Shown here piece by piece: positions 20,774 through 29,349 of a DNA stretch of 64,000 nt. The DNA comes from Roseivivax isoporae LMG 25204 (lineage in GTDB: Bacteria; Pseudomonadota; Alphaproteobacteria; Rhodobacterales; Rhodobacteraceae), in assembly GCF_000521865.1 (NCBI RefSeq), contig NZ_JAME01000019.1:28538-92537 (forward strand). The letters are read 5' to 3'. Every line of letters begins with the position of its first letter. The first letter of the stretch is position 1. Made by a program: the position numbers and the translations under genes. Below the pieces are notes generated by a model that was not told where the DNA came from, ran no database searches, and worked only from the letters and a program-made list of their open reading frames with translations.

Positions 20774-22033
20774 TCAGCTGCGCTCCACCTCCCTGAGGCC
20801 GAAGGCGAGCGCCGCGCCCAGCGCCGACAGGACCGCGAAGCCCGACAGCGCCCAGAGCGCCCCCGCGACGCTGAGCGCACCGCCGAAGGCGCCCGCCGCG
20901 AGCAGGAGCACCCCGATCGAGGTGTTGGCGATGGCCGCGTAGGTCGAGCGCCGTTCCTTGGGCGCCATGTCGACCAGGTAGGTGCTGCGCGCCACCCGCA
21001 CGCCCTGGTAGGCGATCTGCATCACGAAGAGGAGGAGCGGCGCGACGATCAGCCCCTCGGTCCAGCCCAGCGCGCCGGCCGCCACCGTCGCCGCCATGGA
21101 GGCCGCACCGGCGAGCCCGGCCAGGATCAGAACCTTGCGCGAGGACCGGTCGGACAGGCGCCCCCAGACGAAGGACGACACGAACGCCGCCGCGGCCGAG
21201 GCCAGCAGCAGCGCGCCCAGCTGCTGCAGCGCGCCGTCGCCGCCCGACAGGATCACCAGATAGGGTGGCGCGAGGGCGGTCGCCGTCAGCGCGCCGCGCG
21301 CGGCGATGAACCGGCGGAACTGCGGGTCCTCGCGCAGGGGCGTGAGGTCGATCGCGGCGCGTTCCTCGGGCTCGGACGGACGTTCCTCGAGCGTGGCGAA
21401 GATCAGCGCGGCGAGGATCCAGAGCGCCGCCGCGAGCGCGATCGCGGCGACGAGCGGCGCGCGGTCCTGCAGGAGCCCCGATACCAGCAGCCCCGCGAAG
21501 ACCAGCACCGCCGCCGAGGACGCGCTGCCCGCGACGCCCTTCACGGCGCCGCGGCGGGTCTTGGCGACGGTCTTGCCGAGGATGTCCTTGTAGCTGACCG
21601 AACAGGCCGCGCGGGCAAGCGCCAGGACCGCGAGGCAGCCGCAGATGGCGAGCCCCGCCGCCCAGCCCTGCAGCGTCAGCGCCGAGAGCGCGATGCCCGC
21701 GGCGGCCACGCCCTGCAGCGCGCAGCCCGCGACCCAGACCCACTTGCGGATGCGCCGCGCCTCGACCACCCCCGAGAGAAGGATCTGCGGCAGGAGCGCG
21801 CCGGCCTCGCGGATCGGCACCAGCGCCGAGACGAGCACCGCCGGCGCGCCGAGCGCGTTCATGAGCCAGGCGAGCACGAGCTTGGGGTCGATCAGGCCGT
21901 CCGCGACCTTCTGCACCGACAGCGACACCATGTGCCGAAGGCCGTTGCGGGCCTCGCGGGCGCCCGCCTCCCCGTCGTCGTCGGTGACCGCGCCATAGAT
22001 GCCGCGGACGTCCGCCTCGTGCGCGTCGCTCAT
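20774..22033 (-). CDS. MFS transporter
   Basis: This 419-residue protein has about 12 hydrophobic segments and a central cytoplasmic loop (ATLEERPSEPEERAAIDLTPLRE). The MFS loop motif appears as GRLSDRSSRKVL between helices 8 and 9. The N-terminal cytoplasmic tail of about 35 residues is longer than usual. It is an inner-membrane secondary transporter, but the substrate cannot be read from the sequence. The gene is followed by the ABHD10-like hydrolase 80 bases downstream and is divergent from thrS. Confidence 0.87.
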   Translation of the reverse strand: MSDAHEADVRGIYGAVTDDDGEAGAREARNGLRHMVSLSVQKVADGLIDPKLVLAWLMNALGAPAVLVSALVPIREAGALLPQILLSGVVEARRIRKWVWVAGCALQGVAAAGIALSALTLQGWAAGLAICGCLAVLALARAACSVSYKDILGKTVAKTRRGAVKGVAGSASSAAVLVFAGLLVSGLLQDRAPLVAAIALAAALWILAALIFATLEERPSEPEERAAIDLTPLREDPQFRRFIAARGALTATALAPPYLVILSGGDGALQQLGALLLASAAAAFVSSFVWGRLSDRSSRKVLILAGLAGAASMAATVAAGALGWTEGLIVAPLLLFVMQIAYQGVRVARSTYLVDMAPKERRSTYAAIANTSIGVLLLAAGAFGGALSVAGALWALSGFAVLSALGAALAFGLREVERS

Positions 22034-22168
22034 GTCTGCCGTCCTCGCTGCCGTTCCGGTGGCTGGCCGCGCGCCTTGACACCGGGCGCGGCCCCCGTCA
22101 GATAGCGCGCAAGACATCACCCGCAACCGGGCGTTCCGTGGGCGCCGAACCGACGAGGAGCAAGGCCG

Positions 22169-24148
22169 ATGAGCCTCATTTCCCTGACCTTTCCCGATGG
22201 CAACCAGCGGCAGTACGAGACCGGCGTGACCCCTGCCGAGGTCGCGGAATCGATCTCGAAATCGCTGGCGAAGAAGGCGATCTCGGCGCAGGTCGACGAC
22301 GCGCACTGGGACCTGCAATGGCCCATCACCGAGGATGCGCGCATCGCCATCAACACGCTGTCGGACGATGCCGCGGCGCTCGAGCTGATCCGCCACGATT
22401 TTGCCCACGTGATGGCGCGCGCGGTGCAGGAGATCTGGCCCGACACCAGGGTGACCATCGGTCCCGTGACCGACAAGGGCTGGTTCTACGACTTCGACCG
22501 GGCCGAACCGTTCACGCCGGAGGATCTCGGCGCCATCGAGGCCAAGATGAAGGAGATCGTGAACGCGCGCGAGCCCGTGACCACCGAGGTCTGGGACCGC
22601 GATCGCGCGCGCGCCTTCTACGAGGAGCGCGGCGAGCCCTACAAGGTCGAGCTCGTGGACCGCATCCCCGAGGGCGCGCCGATCCGCATGTACTGGCACG
22701 GCGACTGGCAGGATCTCTGCCGCGGCCCGCACCTGCAGCACACCGGCCAGCTGCCCGCCGATGCGTTCAAGCTGATGGGCGTCTCGGGCGCGCACTGGTT
22801 CGGCCAGACCGACCGGCCGATGCTGCAGCGCATCTCGGGCGTGGCCTTCCGAAATCGCGACGACCTCAAGGCGCACCTGACCTTCCTCGAGGAGGCGGCG
22901 AAGCGCGACCACCGCAGGCTCGGCCGCGAGATGGACCTCTTCCACATGCAGGAAGAGGCGCCGGGCCAGGTGTTCTGGCATCCGAACGGCTGGACCGTCT
23001 ACACCACGCTGCAGGATTACATGCGGCGCAAGCAGCGTGCCGGCGGCTACCGCGAGGTGAACACCCCGCAGGTGGTCGACCGCAAGCTGTGGGAGGCGTC
23101 CGGGCACTGGGAGAAGTACCAGCACCACATGTTCCTGGTGGAGGTCGACGAGAGCCGCGACGGCGAGAACGACGACGCCGCCGCCCGGAACCGCGACCAC
23201 ACGCGCATCAACGCGCTCAAGCCCATGAACTGCCCGTGCCACGTGCAGATCTTCAACCACGGGCTCAAGTCCTACCGCGACCTGCCGCTGCGGCTGGCCG
23301 AGTTCGGCTCCTGCGCGCGGTTCGAGCCCTCGGGCGCGCTGCACGGCATCATGCGCGTGCGCGGCTTTACCCAGGACGACGCCCACATCTTCTGCACCGA
23401 GGACCAGATCCAGGAGGAATGCGCGCGGTTCATCGACTTCCTCGCCGGGGTCTACCGCGAGCTGGGCTTCCCGGATTTCGAGATCCGCTTCGCCACGCGG
23501 CCCGAAAAGCGCGTGGGCACCGAGGAAAGCTGGGACCATGTCGAGGGCGCGCTCGAGAACGCGATCAAGGCGGTCGGGCGCGACTACGTGCTCGAACCCG
23601 GAGACGGCGCCTTCTACGGGCCGAAGCTCGACTTCTACCTGACCGACGCGATCGGCCGGGTCTGGCAGTGCGGCACGTTCCAGGTCGATCCGAACCTGCC
23701 CGAGCGGCTGGGCGCGGTCTACGTGGCCCCGGACGGCGACAAGAAGCGGCCCTACATGCTGCACCGCGCCTGCCTCGGCTCGTTCGAGCGCTTCATCGGC
23801 ATCCTGATCGAGGAACATGCCGGCCGCCTGCCCTTCTGGCTCGCGCCGCGGCAGGTGGTGGTCGCCTCGATCGTGTCCGAGGCCGACGCCTACGTGCAGG
23901 AGGTCGTGGCGGCGCTGCAGGCGGCGGGCGTGCGCGCCGAGGCGGACCTCCGGAACGAGAAGATCAACTACAAGGTCCGCGAGCACTCGGTCGGCAAGGT
24001 GCCGGCGATCCTCGCGATCGGCCATCGCGAGGTCGAGGAACGCACCGTCACCCTGCGCCGGCTCGGCGAGAAGGCGACCGAGGTCGTCGCGCTCGACGAG
24101 GTGGTGGCAAGGCTCGGCCGCGAGGCGACGCCGCCCGACCTCCTCTAG
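22169..24148 (+). CDS. thrS: Threonyl-tRNA synthetase
   Basis: This 659-residue enzyme charges tRNA-Thr. The domain order is TGS (about 1-60), the editing/second additional domain (about 65-240), the class II catalytic core (about 245-545, with motif 2 [17 protein letters not shown] and the zinc-binding MNCPCH) and the anticodon-binding domain (about 550-655). It is slightly longer than the E. coli enzyme because of a short polar insertion ([20 protein letters not shown]) before the zinc cysteine. GAGGAGCAAGGCCG precedes the ATG. No T-box leader is seen. Confidence 0.97.
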   Translation: MSLISLTFPDGNQRQYETGVTPAEVAESISKSLAKKAISAQVDDAHWDLQWPITEDARIAINTLSDDAAALELIRHDFAHVMARAVQEIWPDTRVTIGPVTDKGWFYDFDRAEPFTPEDLGAIEAKMKEIVNAREPVTTEVWDRDRARAFYEERGEPYKVELVDRIPEGAPIRMYWHGDWQDLCRGPHLQHTGQLPADAFKLMGVSGAHWFGQTDRPMLQRISGVAFRNRDDLKAHLTFLEEAAKRDHRRLGREMDLFHMQEEAPGQVFWHPNGWTVYTTLQDYMRRKQRAGGYREVNTPQVVDRKLWEASGHWEKYQHHMFLVEVDESRDGENDDAAARNRDHTRINALKPMNCPCHVQIFNHGLKSYRDLPLRLAEFGSCARFEPSGALHGIMRVRGFTQDDAHIFCTEDQIQEECARFIDFLAGVYRELGFPDFEIRFATRPEKRVGTEESWDHVEGALENAIKAVGRDYVLEPGDGAFYGPKLDFYLTDAIGRVWQCGTFQVDPNLPERLGAVYVAPDGDKKRPYMLHRACLGSFERFIGILIEEHAGRLPFWLAPRQVVVASIVSEADAYVQEVVAALQAAGVRAEADLRNEKINYKVREHSVGKVPAILAIGHREVEERTVTLRRLGEKATEVVALDEVVARLGREATPPDLL

Positions 24149-24169
24149 GACGGCGGGCGGGCGCGGGCG

Positions 24170-24487
24170 TCAGTCCGCGCCGAGCGCCTGCCGCACCTGT
24201 GGCGTCCACCCGAGATACATGTCGTCCCCCGCAACGATCAGGGGCCGTTTCATCAGCGCGGGATGCGCGGCGAGCAGCTCCTCGGGCGGCGCCGCGCGCT
24301 CGGCGTCGGACAGGCCGCGCCAGGTGGTGGAGCGCGTGTTCAAGAGCTCCGTCCCGAACCGGTCGAGTGCCGCGCGACGCACGTCGTCCGTCATGCCGTC
24401 CTCGCGCACGTCCACGAAGTCCGCGCCGGGCAGCGCCTTGCGTGCCTTGCGGCAGGTGTCGCAGGCCTTCAGGCCGTAGAGAATCAT
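24170..24487 (-). CDS. ArsC/Spx-family thioredoxin-fold protein
   Basis: This 105-residue protein starts MILYGLKACDTCRKARKAL, placing a CxxC (CDTC) at residues 9-12 on a thioredoxin fold. The C-terminal HPALMKRPLIV is the conserved ArsC-family motif. The CDTC form and short length resemble YffB-like proteins (glutathione-dependent thiol reductases) more than true arsenate reductases. No arsenic genes are nearby. It converges on thrS with a 21-base gap and is divergent from the cold-shock gene. Confidence 0.87.
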   Translation of the reverse strand: MILYGLKACDTCRKARKALPGADFVDVREDGMTDDVRRAALDRFGTELLNTRSTTWRGLSDAERAAPPEELLAAHPALMKRPLIVAGDDMYLGWTPQVRQALGAD

Positions 24488-24533
24488 CCGGTATCACTCC
24501 CGTCCGCTGTTCGTCCGAGAAGGTGAATTATCG

Positions 24534-24620
24534 TGCAATCCTTCGGACCGCGACCGCGTTTCGCTTGCTTTTTGCATTGTCCATGCAATCCTTCCGCTGG
24601 CGACTCTCGCGTCTCGCTTC
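24534..24620 (+). repeat. Imperfect 50-base-period direct repeat upstream of the cold-shock gene
   Basis: Two copies begin with the identical 11 bases TGCAATCCTTC (24534-24544 and 24584-24594). Both continue with GCGAC at the same offset and GCGT(T/C)TCGCTT, differing by a three-base indel. A TTGCAT-N5-ATGCAA inverted repeat (24572-24588) bridges the copies. The block lies between the divergent ArsC-like and cold-shock genes, so it may hold their promoters or a structured cold-shock leader. Confidence 0.6.
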
Positions 24621-24727
24621 CGGACCGGCCCCGCTCCCGCGACCGTCTCCAGCGCCCTGACGCGGCAGTGGCACATCGGCCCGTCGCCGCGGGCTGCACT
24701 TGAGAGTACCGAAAGGAGACACGGGTC

Positions 24728-24934
24728 ATGCCGACGGGCACCGTGAAATGGTTCAATACCACGAAGGGCTACGGCTTCATTGCGCCGGAGGATGGCGGCA
24801 AGGATGTCTTCGTCCACATCTCGGCCGTGGAACGGTCCGGGATGACCGGCCTCGCGGACAACCAGAAGGTCAGTTACGAACTGCGCGAGGGCCGCGACGG
24901 CCGCAAGATGGCCTCCGACCTCAAGGCGCTCTGA
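24728..24934 (+). CDS. cspA: Cold-shock domain protein (CspA family)
   Basis: This 68-residue single-domain protein has the RNA-binding motifs KWFNTTKGYGFI (RNP1-like) and DVFVHIS (RNP2). It binds single-stranded RNA/DNA and melts secondary structure, acting as an RNA chaperone or antiterminator. A strong GAAAGGAG lies nine bases before the ATG. About 240 bases separate it from the divergent gene, leaving room for the long 5' leader typical of cold-shock genes; that region carries the direct repeat at 24534-24620. Several csp paralogues are usual, so the gene symbol denotes the family only. Confidence 0.95.
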   Translation: MPTGTVKWFNTTKGYGFIAPEDGGKDVFVHISAVERSGMTGLADNQKVSYELREGRDGRKMASDLKAL

Positions 24935-25072
24935 CCGCCGGACGCTGACCGCCGGGGTCGGTCCGGCACCGGCGGCGCCATCGGGAAACGCGATACGCGG
25001 CGGCAGACCACCCGAACCACGTCGCGCGGCGCGTTGCCCGCCGACGGGATCCGCGTGGGGTGGGTGACCCGG

Positions 25073-25996
25073 TCACGCCGTCTGCAGGCGCGTCGCCTCC
25101 TGCCGCGCGAGGCGGATCAGATCTGCGACGTACTGCTTCTGCACGTCGGTCTCGCGCGTCGCGGCATATAGCCTGCGCGTGATCCCGCGCTCGGTCAGCG
25201 GGCGGGTCACGTAGTCGGAATTGTACTTCACCTCGCGCACGACCCAGTCGGGCAGGACCGCGACGCCGCGGTTCGACGCCACGAGAAGCAGGATCACCGC
25301 GGTCAGTTCCACCTGCCGCACGCTTGCCGGCTCGACCTTGGCCGGTGTCAGAAGCTGGCTGAACACGTCGAGCCGCGAGCGTTCGACCGGGTAGGTGATG
25401 AGCGTCTGGCCGCGGAAATCCTCGGCCTCGACCCAGGGCTTCTGCGCGAGCGGATGCGACGAGGCCGCGACGAAGACCGGCGCGTAGTCGAAGAGCTCGG
25501 AGAACCGCACGCCGTTCAGATCCTCGGGGTCCGAGGACACGACGAGGTCCACCTCCTCCTTCAGGAGCGCGGGCAGCGCGTCGAAGGCGAGGCCGGGCCG
25601 GATGTCCACGTCGACGTCCGGCCAGAGCTTGCGGAACCCTTCGAGCACCGGGAACAGCCATTCGAAACAGGCGTGGCACTCGATCGCGATGTGCATGCGG
25701 CCCGACGATCCCTTGCGCAGGCCGTCGAACTCCGCCTGCAGCGCCTCGACCTGCGGCAGCACCTGTTCGGCCAGCCGCAGAAGACGCAGGCCCGCCGGCG
25801 ACAGCTTCATCGGCTTCGAGCGGCGCACGAACAGTTCGACCCCCGCCTGGTCCTCGAGCCCCTTGATCTGGTGGGACATCGCGCTCTGCGTGATGTTGAG
25901 AAGATCCGCGGCACGCGCCACGCCGCCCGCCTCGTGGATCGCCTTGATGGTGCGCAGGTGGCGGAACTCGATGTGCATGACCGTGGTTTGGCTCAT
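25073..25996 (-). CDS. metR: LysR-family regulator MetR
   Basis: This 307-residue LysR protein has an N-terminal HTH (FRHLRTIKAIHEAGGVARAADLLNITQSAMSHQI) and a periplasmic-binding-protein-like sensor domain. It follows MetR along its length: RMHIAIECHACFEWLFPVL, PVERSRLDVF and GVAVLPDWVV match the E. coli MetR pattern. It would respond to homocysteine and control methionine-pathway genes. It is divergent from metF, a known type of MetR target. The start at 25996 is used; MHIEF at 25978 is an alternative, and neither has a strong ribosome-binding site. Confidence 0.92.
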   Translation of the reverse strand: MSQTTVMHIEFRHLRTIKAIHEAGGVARAADLLNITQSAMSHQIKGLEDQAGVELFVRRSKPMKLSPAGLRLLRLAEQVLPQVEALQAEFDGLRKGSSGRMHIAIECHACFEWLFPVLEGFRKLWPDVDVDIRPGLAFDALPALLKEEVDLVVSSDPEDLNGVRFSELFDYAPVFVAASSHPLAQKPWVEAEDFRGQTLITYPVERSRLDVFSQLLTPAKVEPASVRQVELTAVILLLVASNRGVAVLPDWVVREVKYNSDYVTRPLTERGITRRLYAATRETDVQKQYVADLIRLARQEATRLQTA

Positions 25997-26004
25997 GTTG
26001 TTCT

Positions 26005-26026
26005 TGAGATTTATGAGTTTGTCTCA
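26005..26026. promoter_or_regulatory. Candidate MetR operator between metR and metF
   Basis: TGAGA-N12-TCTCA forms an interrupted inverted repeat containing the T-N11-A spacing typical of LysR sites. It sits in the unusually AT-rich 80-base gap between divergent metR and metF, nine bases before the metR start codon. Binding by MetR is inferred from position. Confidence 0.5.
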
Positions 26027-26076
26027 CGACGCCTGCGCTGGCACAAGGGACGAAAGAGATGCGAAGGATTCCCTCC

Positions 26077-26943
26077 ATGCCCCGCCCCGAGATCTCGCTC
26101 GAATTCTTCCCGCCGAAGTCGCTCGAGGCGTCCTTCCGGCTGTGGGACACCGTGCAGACCCTCGCGCCGCTCGGACCGCGCTTCGTCTCGGTCACCTACG
26201 GTGCCGGCGGCACCACGCGCGAGCTGACCCGTGACGCCGTCAAGGCGATCCACAACCATTCCGGCCTGCGCACCGCCGCGCACCTGACCTGCGTCGACGC
26301 CACCCGCGAGGAGACGCTCGAGATCGCGCGCGGCTTCTACGACGTGGGCGTGCGCGACATCGTCGCGCTGCGCGGCGACCCGCCCAAGGGCCAGGACACG
26401 TTCGTGCCGACCGATGGCGGCTTCGCCAATTCCTGCGAGCTGATCGAGGCGCTGAAGGCCACGCGCGACTTCACCATCCGCGTCGGCGCCTATCCCGACA
26501 AGCACCCCGAGGCGCCGTCGTCGCAGGCCGACGTGGACTATCTCAAGCGCAAGTTCGACGCCGGGGCGGACGAGGCGATCACGCAATTCTTCTTCGAGGC
26601 CGAGACGTTCTTCCGCTTCCGCGACGCCTGCGACAAGGCCGGCATCGACAAGCCGATCGTGCCCGGCATCTTCCCTGTCGAGAACTGGAAGGGCGCGCGC
26701 CGCTTCGCCGAGAAGTGCGGCACCGTGATCCCCGCCTGGGTGATCGAGGCCTTCGAGGCGGCCGAGCGCGACGGTCGGTCGGACCTTCTCGCCACCTCGC
26801 TCTGCAGCGAGCTCTGCGCCGAGCTGATCGCGGGCGGCGTCGACAAGCTGCACTTCTACACGCTGAACCGGCCGGAGCTCACCCGCGACGTCTGCCACGC
26901 CATCGGCGTGACGCCCGAGACCCGGCTCGAGAACGTCGCCTGA
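26077..26943 (+). CDS. metF: 5,10-methylenetetrahydrofolate reductase
   Basis: This 288-residue FAD enzyme reduces methylene-THF to methyl-THF, the methyl donor for methionine synthesis. The family start SLEFFPPKS, the SVTYGAGG segment, the ALRGDPP motif and the FFFEAETFFRF segment (FAD and folate binding) are all visible. The ATG at 26077 puts the conserved EFFPPK about ten residues from the N-terminus, as usual, with GAAGGA nine bases upstream. An in-frame ATG at 26059 would add six residues and cannot be excluded. It is divergent from metR. Confidence 0.95.
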   Translation: MPRPEISLEFFPPKSLEASFRLWDTVQTLAPLGPRFVSVTYGAGGTTRELTRDAVKAIHNHSGLRTAAHLTCVDATREETLEIARGFYDVGVRDIVALRGDPPKGQDTFVPTDGGFANSCELIEALKATRDFTIRVGAYPDKHPEAPSSQADVDYLKRKFDAGADEAITQFFFEAETFFRFRDACDKAGIDKPIVPGIFPVENWKGARRFAEKCGTVIPAWVIEAFEAAERDGRSDLLATSLCSELCAELIAGGVDKLHFYTLNRPELTRDVCHAIGVTPETRLENVA

Positions 26944-27040
26944 TGCGCATGGCGGCCTTGCGCCGCCAGCCTCCCCCTTGCGCCCGGCGGCGATCTGAAC
27001 CAGCGTCCGCGCCGACGGAACGGTGTGGGGAGAGGGGCAC

Positions 27041-28024
27041 ATGCGTATCGCCATCAACGGGTTCGGCCGCATCGGCCGGACCATCCTGCGCCAGATCCTG
27101 ACCCGGACGGACTGCGCCGGCATCGAGGTGGCGTCGATCAACGACATCGCGCCGCTCGACACCTGCGCCTACCTCTTCCGCTACGACAGCGTCTTCGGCC
27201 CGTTCCAGGACGCCGTCACCGCAGGCCCCGGCCGGCTCGGTGTCGGCGACCGCGCCATCCCCTTCACCTCGAAGCACGATCTCGGCGCGCTCGACCTCTC
27301 GGGCGTGGATGTCGTGCTCGAATGCACCGGCACCGTCGGCACGCGCGAGGGCGCCGCGCGGGGGCTGTCGGCCGGCGCGCGCAACGTGCTGATCTCGGGG
27401 CCCTGCGACGCGGCCGAGCGCACGCTGGTCATCGGCGCGAACGAGGACACGCTGGGCGACGCGCGCATCGTGTCGAACGCCTCCTGCACCACGAACGCGC
27501 TCGCTCCCCTCCTGCGCGCGATCCACGACGACCGGGGCATCGCGCGGGGTCACACGACCACCATCCACTGCTACACCGGCAGCCAGCCCATGGTGGACGC
27601 GCCACGCGGCGACCTCGCGCGGTCGCGCGCCGGCGCGCTGTCGATGGTGCCCACCACGTCGAGCGCCACGCGCCTCGTGGGCCGCGTCCTGCCCGCGCTT
27701 GAGGGCCGCATCACCGGCGCCGCCGTGCGCGTCCCGGTGGCGAGCGTGTCGGCCATCGACGCGGTGCTGACGCTCGAACGTCCGCTCGAGGGCGACCCGA
27801 AGGACCTGCTGCGCCGGATCGCCACGGCGAGCCCGGTCATCGGCGCCATCGACGACCCCTGCGTGTCGAGCGACCTGCGCGCGCGGCCCGAGAGCCTGGT
27901 GATCGCCCTGCCCGAGACGCTGTCCGCGGACCCGCACCAGGTCCGCGTCTTCGGCTGGTACGACAACGAATGGGGCTTTTCGGCGCGGATGATCGACATG
28001 GCGCGGGCCATGGCCGCGCGCTGA
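27041..28024 (+). CDS. Divergent glyceraldehyde-3-phosphate / erythrose-4-phosphate dehydrogenase-family protein
   Basis: This 327-residue protein has the GAPDH fold: NGFGRIGR for NAD binding, SNASCTTN with catalytic Cys149, TTIHCYTG with the catalytic His and a C-terminal WYDNEWGFSARMIDMA. Several canonical GAPDH positions differ. CTTNCLAP is CTTNALAP, the phosphate-binding STGAAK loop is TTSSATR, and the DLRRxRAA stretch is DLARSRAG. The VSAIDAVLTLERP and DNEWGF segments resemble Epd (erythrose-4-phosphate dehydrogenase). It may therefore be an Epd-like enzyme or a specialised GAPDH rather than the main glycolytic one. GAGAGG precedes the ATG, and it follows metF by 97 bases. Confidence 0.8.
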   Translation: MRIAINGFGRIGRTILRQILTRTDCAGIEVASINDIAPLDTCAYLFRYDSVFGPFQDAVTAGPGRLGVGDRAIPFTSKHDLGALDLSGVDVVLECTGTVGTREGAARGLSAGARNVLISGPCDAAERTLVIGANEDTLGDARIVSNASCTTNALAPLLRAIHDDRGIARGHTTTIHCYTGSQPMVDAPRGDLARSRAGALSMVPTTSSATRLVGRVLPALEGRITGAAVRVPVASVSAIDAVLTLERPLEGDPKDLLRRIATASPVIGAIDDPCVSSDLRARPESLVIALPETLSADPHQVRVFGWYDNEWGFSARMIDMARAMAAR

Positions 28025-28027
28025 TCC

Positions 28028-29260
28028 CTAGCGCGCGAGCGCCGCGAGCTGCGCCGCCGCGCGCCGGGCGTCCTCGACCCGCCCCGCGTCGAGCAGGCCC
28101 ACGAGACCGTGCAACGCGTCCCCGAGCGTCGCCCGGTCGAGCCGCGGCCCCGCATCCCCACCCGTGCGCCGCACCGTCACCTGCGCCGGCCGGAAGGGCC
28201 GCCCGCCAAGCCCGCGCTTGTAGGCCGCGTCGCCGTTGCCGAAATCGTAGTACGTGAAACCGTGCGAGATCGCCCAGCGGATCGCCTCGGCATGCAGGAC
28301 GAGGCCGATCGACGCCTCCGCCCCACCCGCATCCGCGCCGCCCAAGAGCACGTGCACGCGGTCCGACTCGTGATCGAGCACGTGGGCGAGCCCGCCCACC
28401 ACGCGGTCGCCCTCGCGCAGGACCAGCATCAGCAGGCACTCGGTCCGAAGCGCGTTGGCGAGCGCGGCGCGCACCTGCGCTGCGCGCCGTCCCGCCCCGT
28501 CGGTCCCCTGCGCAGCGTCCCAGCCCGGGCGGCAGAGCGCCAGGAGCGCGTCGCTGTCGCGGGAAAAGCTGTCCCGGTCGGTCTGGTCCAGCCGCCGCGC
28601 GGCGCCGGGCTGCCCGAGCAGCCGGCAGAACCGGCGCACCCGGCGGGCCGTCTCGCGGCTGGCGCCGGTCTGCAGCCAGGTCTCGAACGTGTCGGGCAGC
28701 GGGACCTGCAGGCGGATCGCGCCCTCGCCTGCCTCGACCGCGAACCGGTCCGCCGGAAAGCAGGCGGCGAGCCGTGCGGCGCGCGCAGGCGCGGCGTCCT
28801 GCGCCAGAACGAGCCGCCCCCAGGGCCGCGCGGCGAGCGCGCGGGCAAGCGCCGGCAGCGCCTCGGCCTCGTGGTCGGGATCGCAGAGGATGCCGGTCAG
28901 CTCCGCCCCGGTCAGAAGACCGCCGGTGGCGAGCGTCGTCTCCATGGCGCCCGCGTCGGCGTTCCACCCGCCGTGCAGGACCGTGGTGCAGATCGCGACC
29001 GGCGCGCCCTGCGCCGCGGCCGAGCGGACCACGTAGACGCGCCAGCGCCCGGCGCCGTCGCGCAGCACGCGTTCGAGCCAGGCATGGCCCACGAACACCG
29101 AGGAAAACGGATCGCGCGCCTCGAGCGCGCGCCATGCCGGGCGCAGCTTGCGGAAACCCTCGAGGCTGTCGACCACGTGCACGCTCGTCCCGGCGCGCGC
29201 GGGCCCCTGCGCCGAACCCTCGGCCCAGGTCGGTCCCATCGCGGCTTGGTCGAACATCAT
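28028..29260 (-). CDS. BcsL/CelD-type GNAT acyltransferase
   Basis: This 410-residue soluble protein has the duplicated acetyltransferase architecture of the BcsL/CelD (GNAT_acetyltr_6) family. The N-terminal half holds FSSVFVGHAWLERVL; the C-terminal half holds RVVGGLAHVLDHESDRVHVLLGG and FTYYDFGNGDAAYKRGLGG, a characteristic end of the family. It probably transfers an acyl or aminoacyl group to a sugar, lipid or amine. It begins with two ATGs (29260 and 29257); GGAGG spacing favours the second slightly. It is last in a run of nine leftward genes, 89 bases after the class III aminotransferase, and may belong to that unit. Confidence 0.82.
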   Translation of the reverse strand: MMFDQAAMGPTWAEGSAQGPARAGTSVHVVDSLEGFRKLRPAWRALEARDPFSSVFVGHAWLERVLRDGAGRWRVYVVRSAAAQGAPVAICTTVLHGGWNADAGAMETTLATGGLLTGAELTGILCDPDHEAEALPALARALAARPWGRLVLAQDAAPARAARLAACFPADRFAVEAGEGAIRLQVPLPDTFETWLQTGASRETARRVRRFCRLLGQPGAARRLDQTDRDSFSRDSDALLALCRPGWDAAQGTDGAGRRAAQVRAALANALRTECLLMLVLREGDRVVGGLAHVLDHESDRVHVLLGGADAGGAEASIGLVLHAEAIRWAISHGFTYYDFGNGDAAYKRGLGGRPFRPAQVTVRRTGGDAGPRLDRATLGDALHGLVGLLDAGRVEDARRAAAQLAALAR

Positions 29261-29349
29261 GCGGCCTCCGGCGTGCACGGGCGCGGTCTGTCCCGCCCGG
29301 AAGGCGTGCTAGCCCCGGATTCGGGCGATTTTGAGGAGGCGGGGCCGCC

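Noticed and set aside
24170..24487. Arsenate reductase
   Set aside because: The CxxC motif and lack of neighbouring ars genes fit a YffB-like thiol reductase better.
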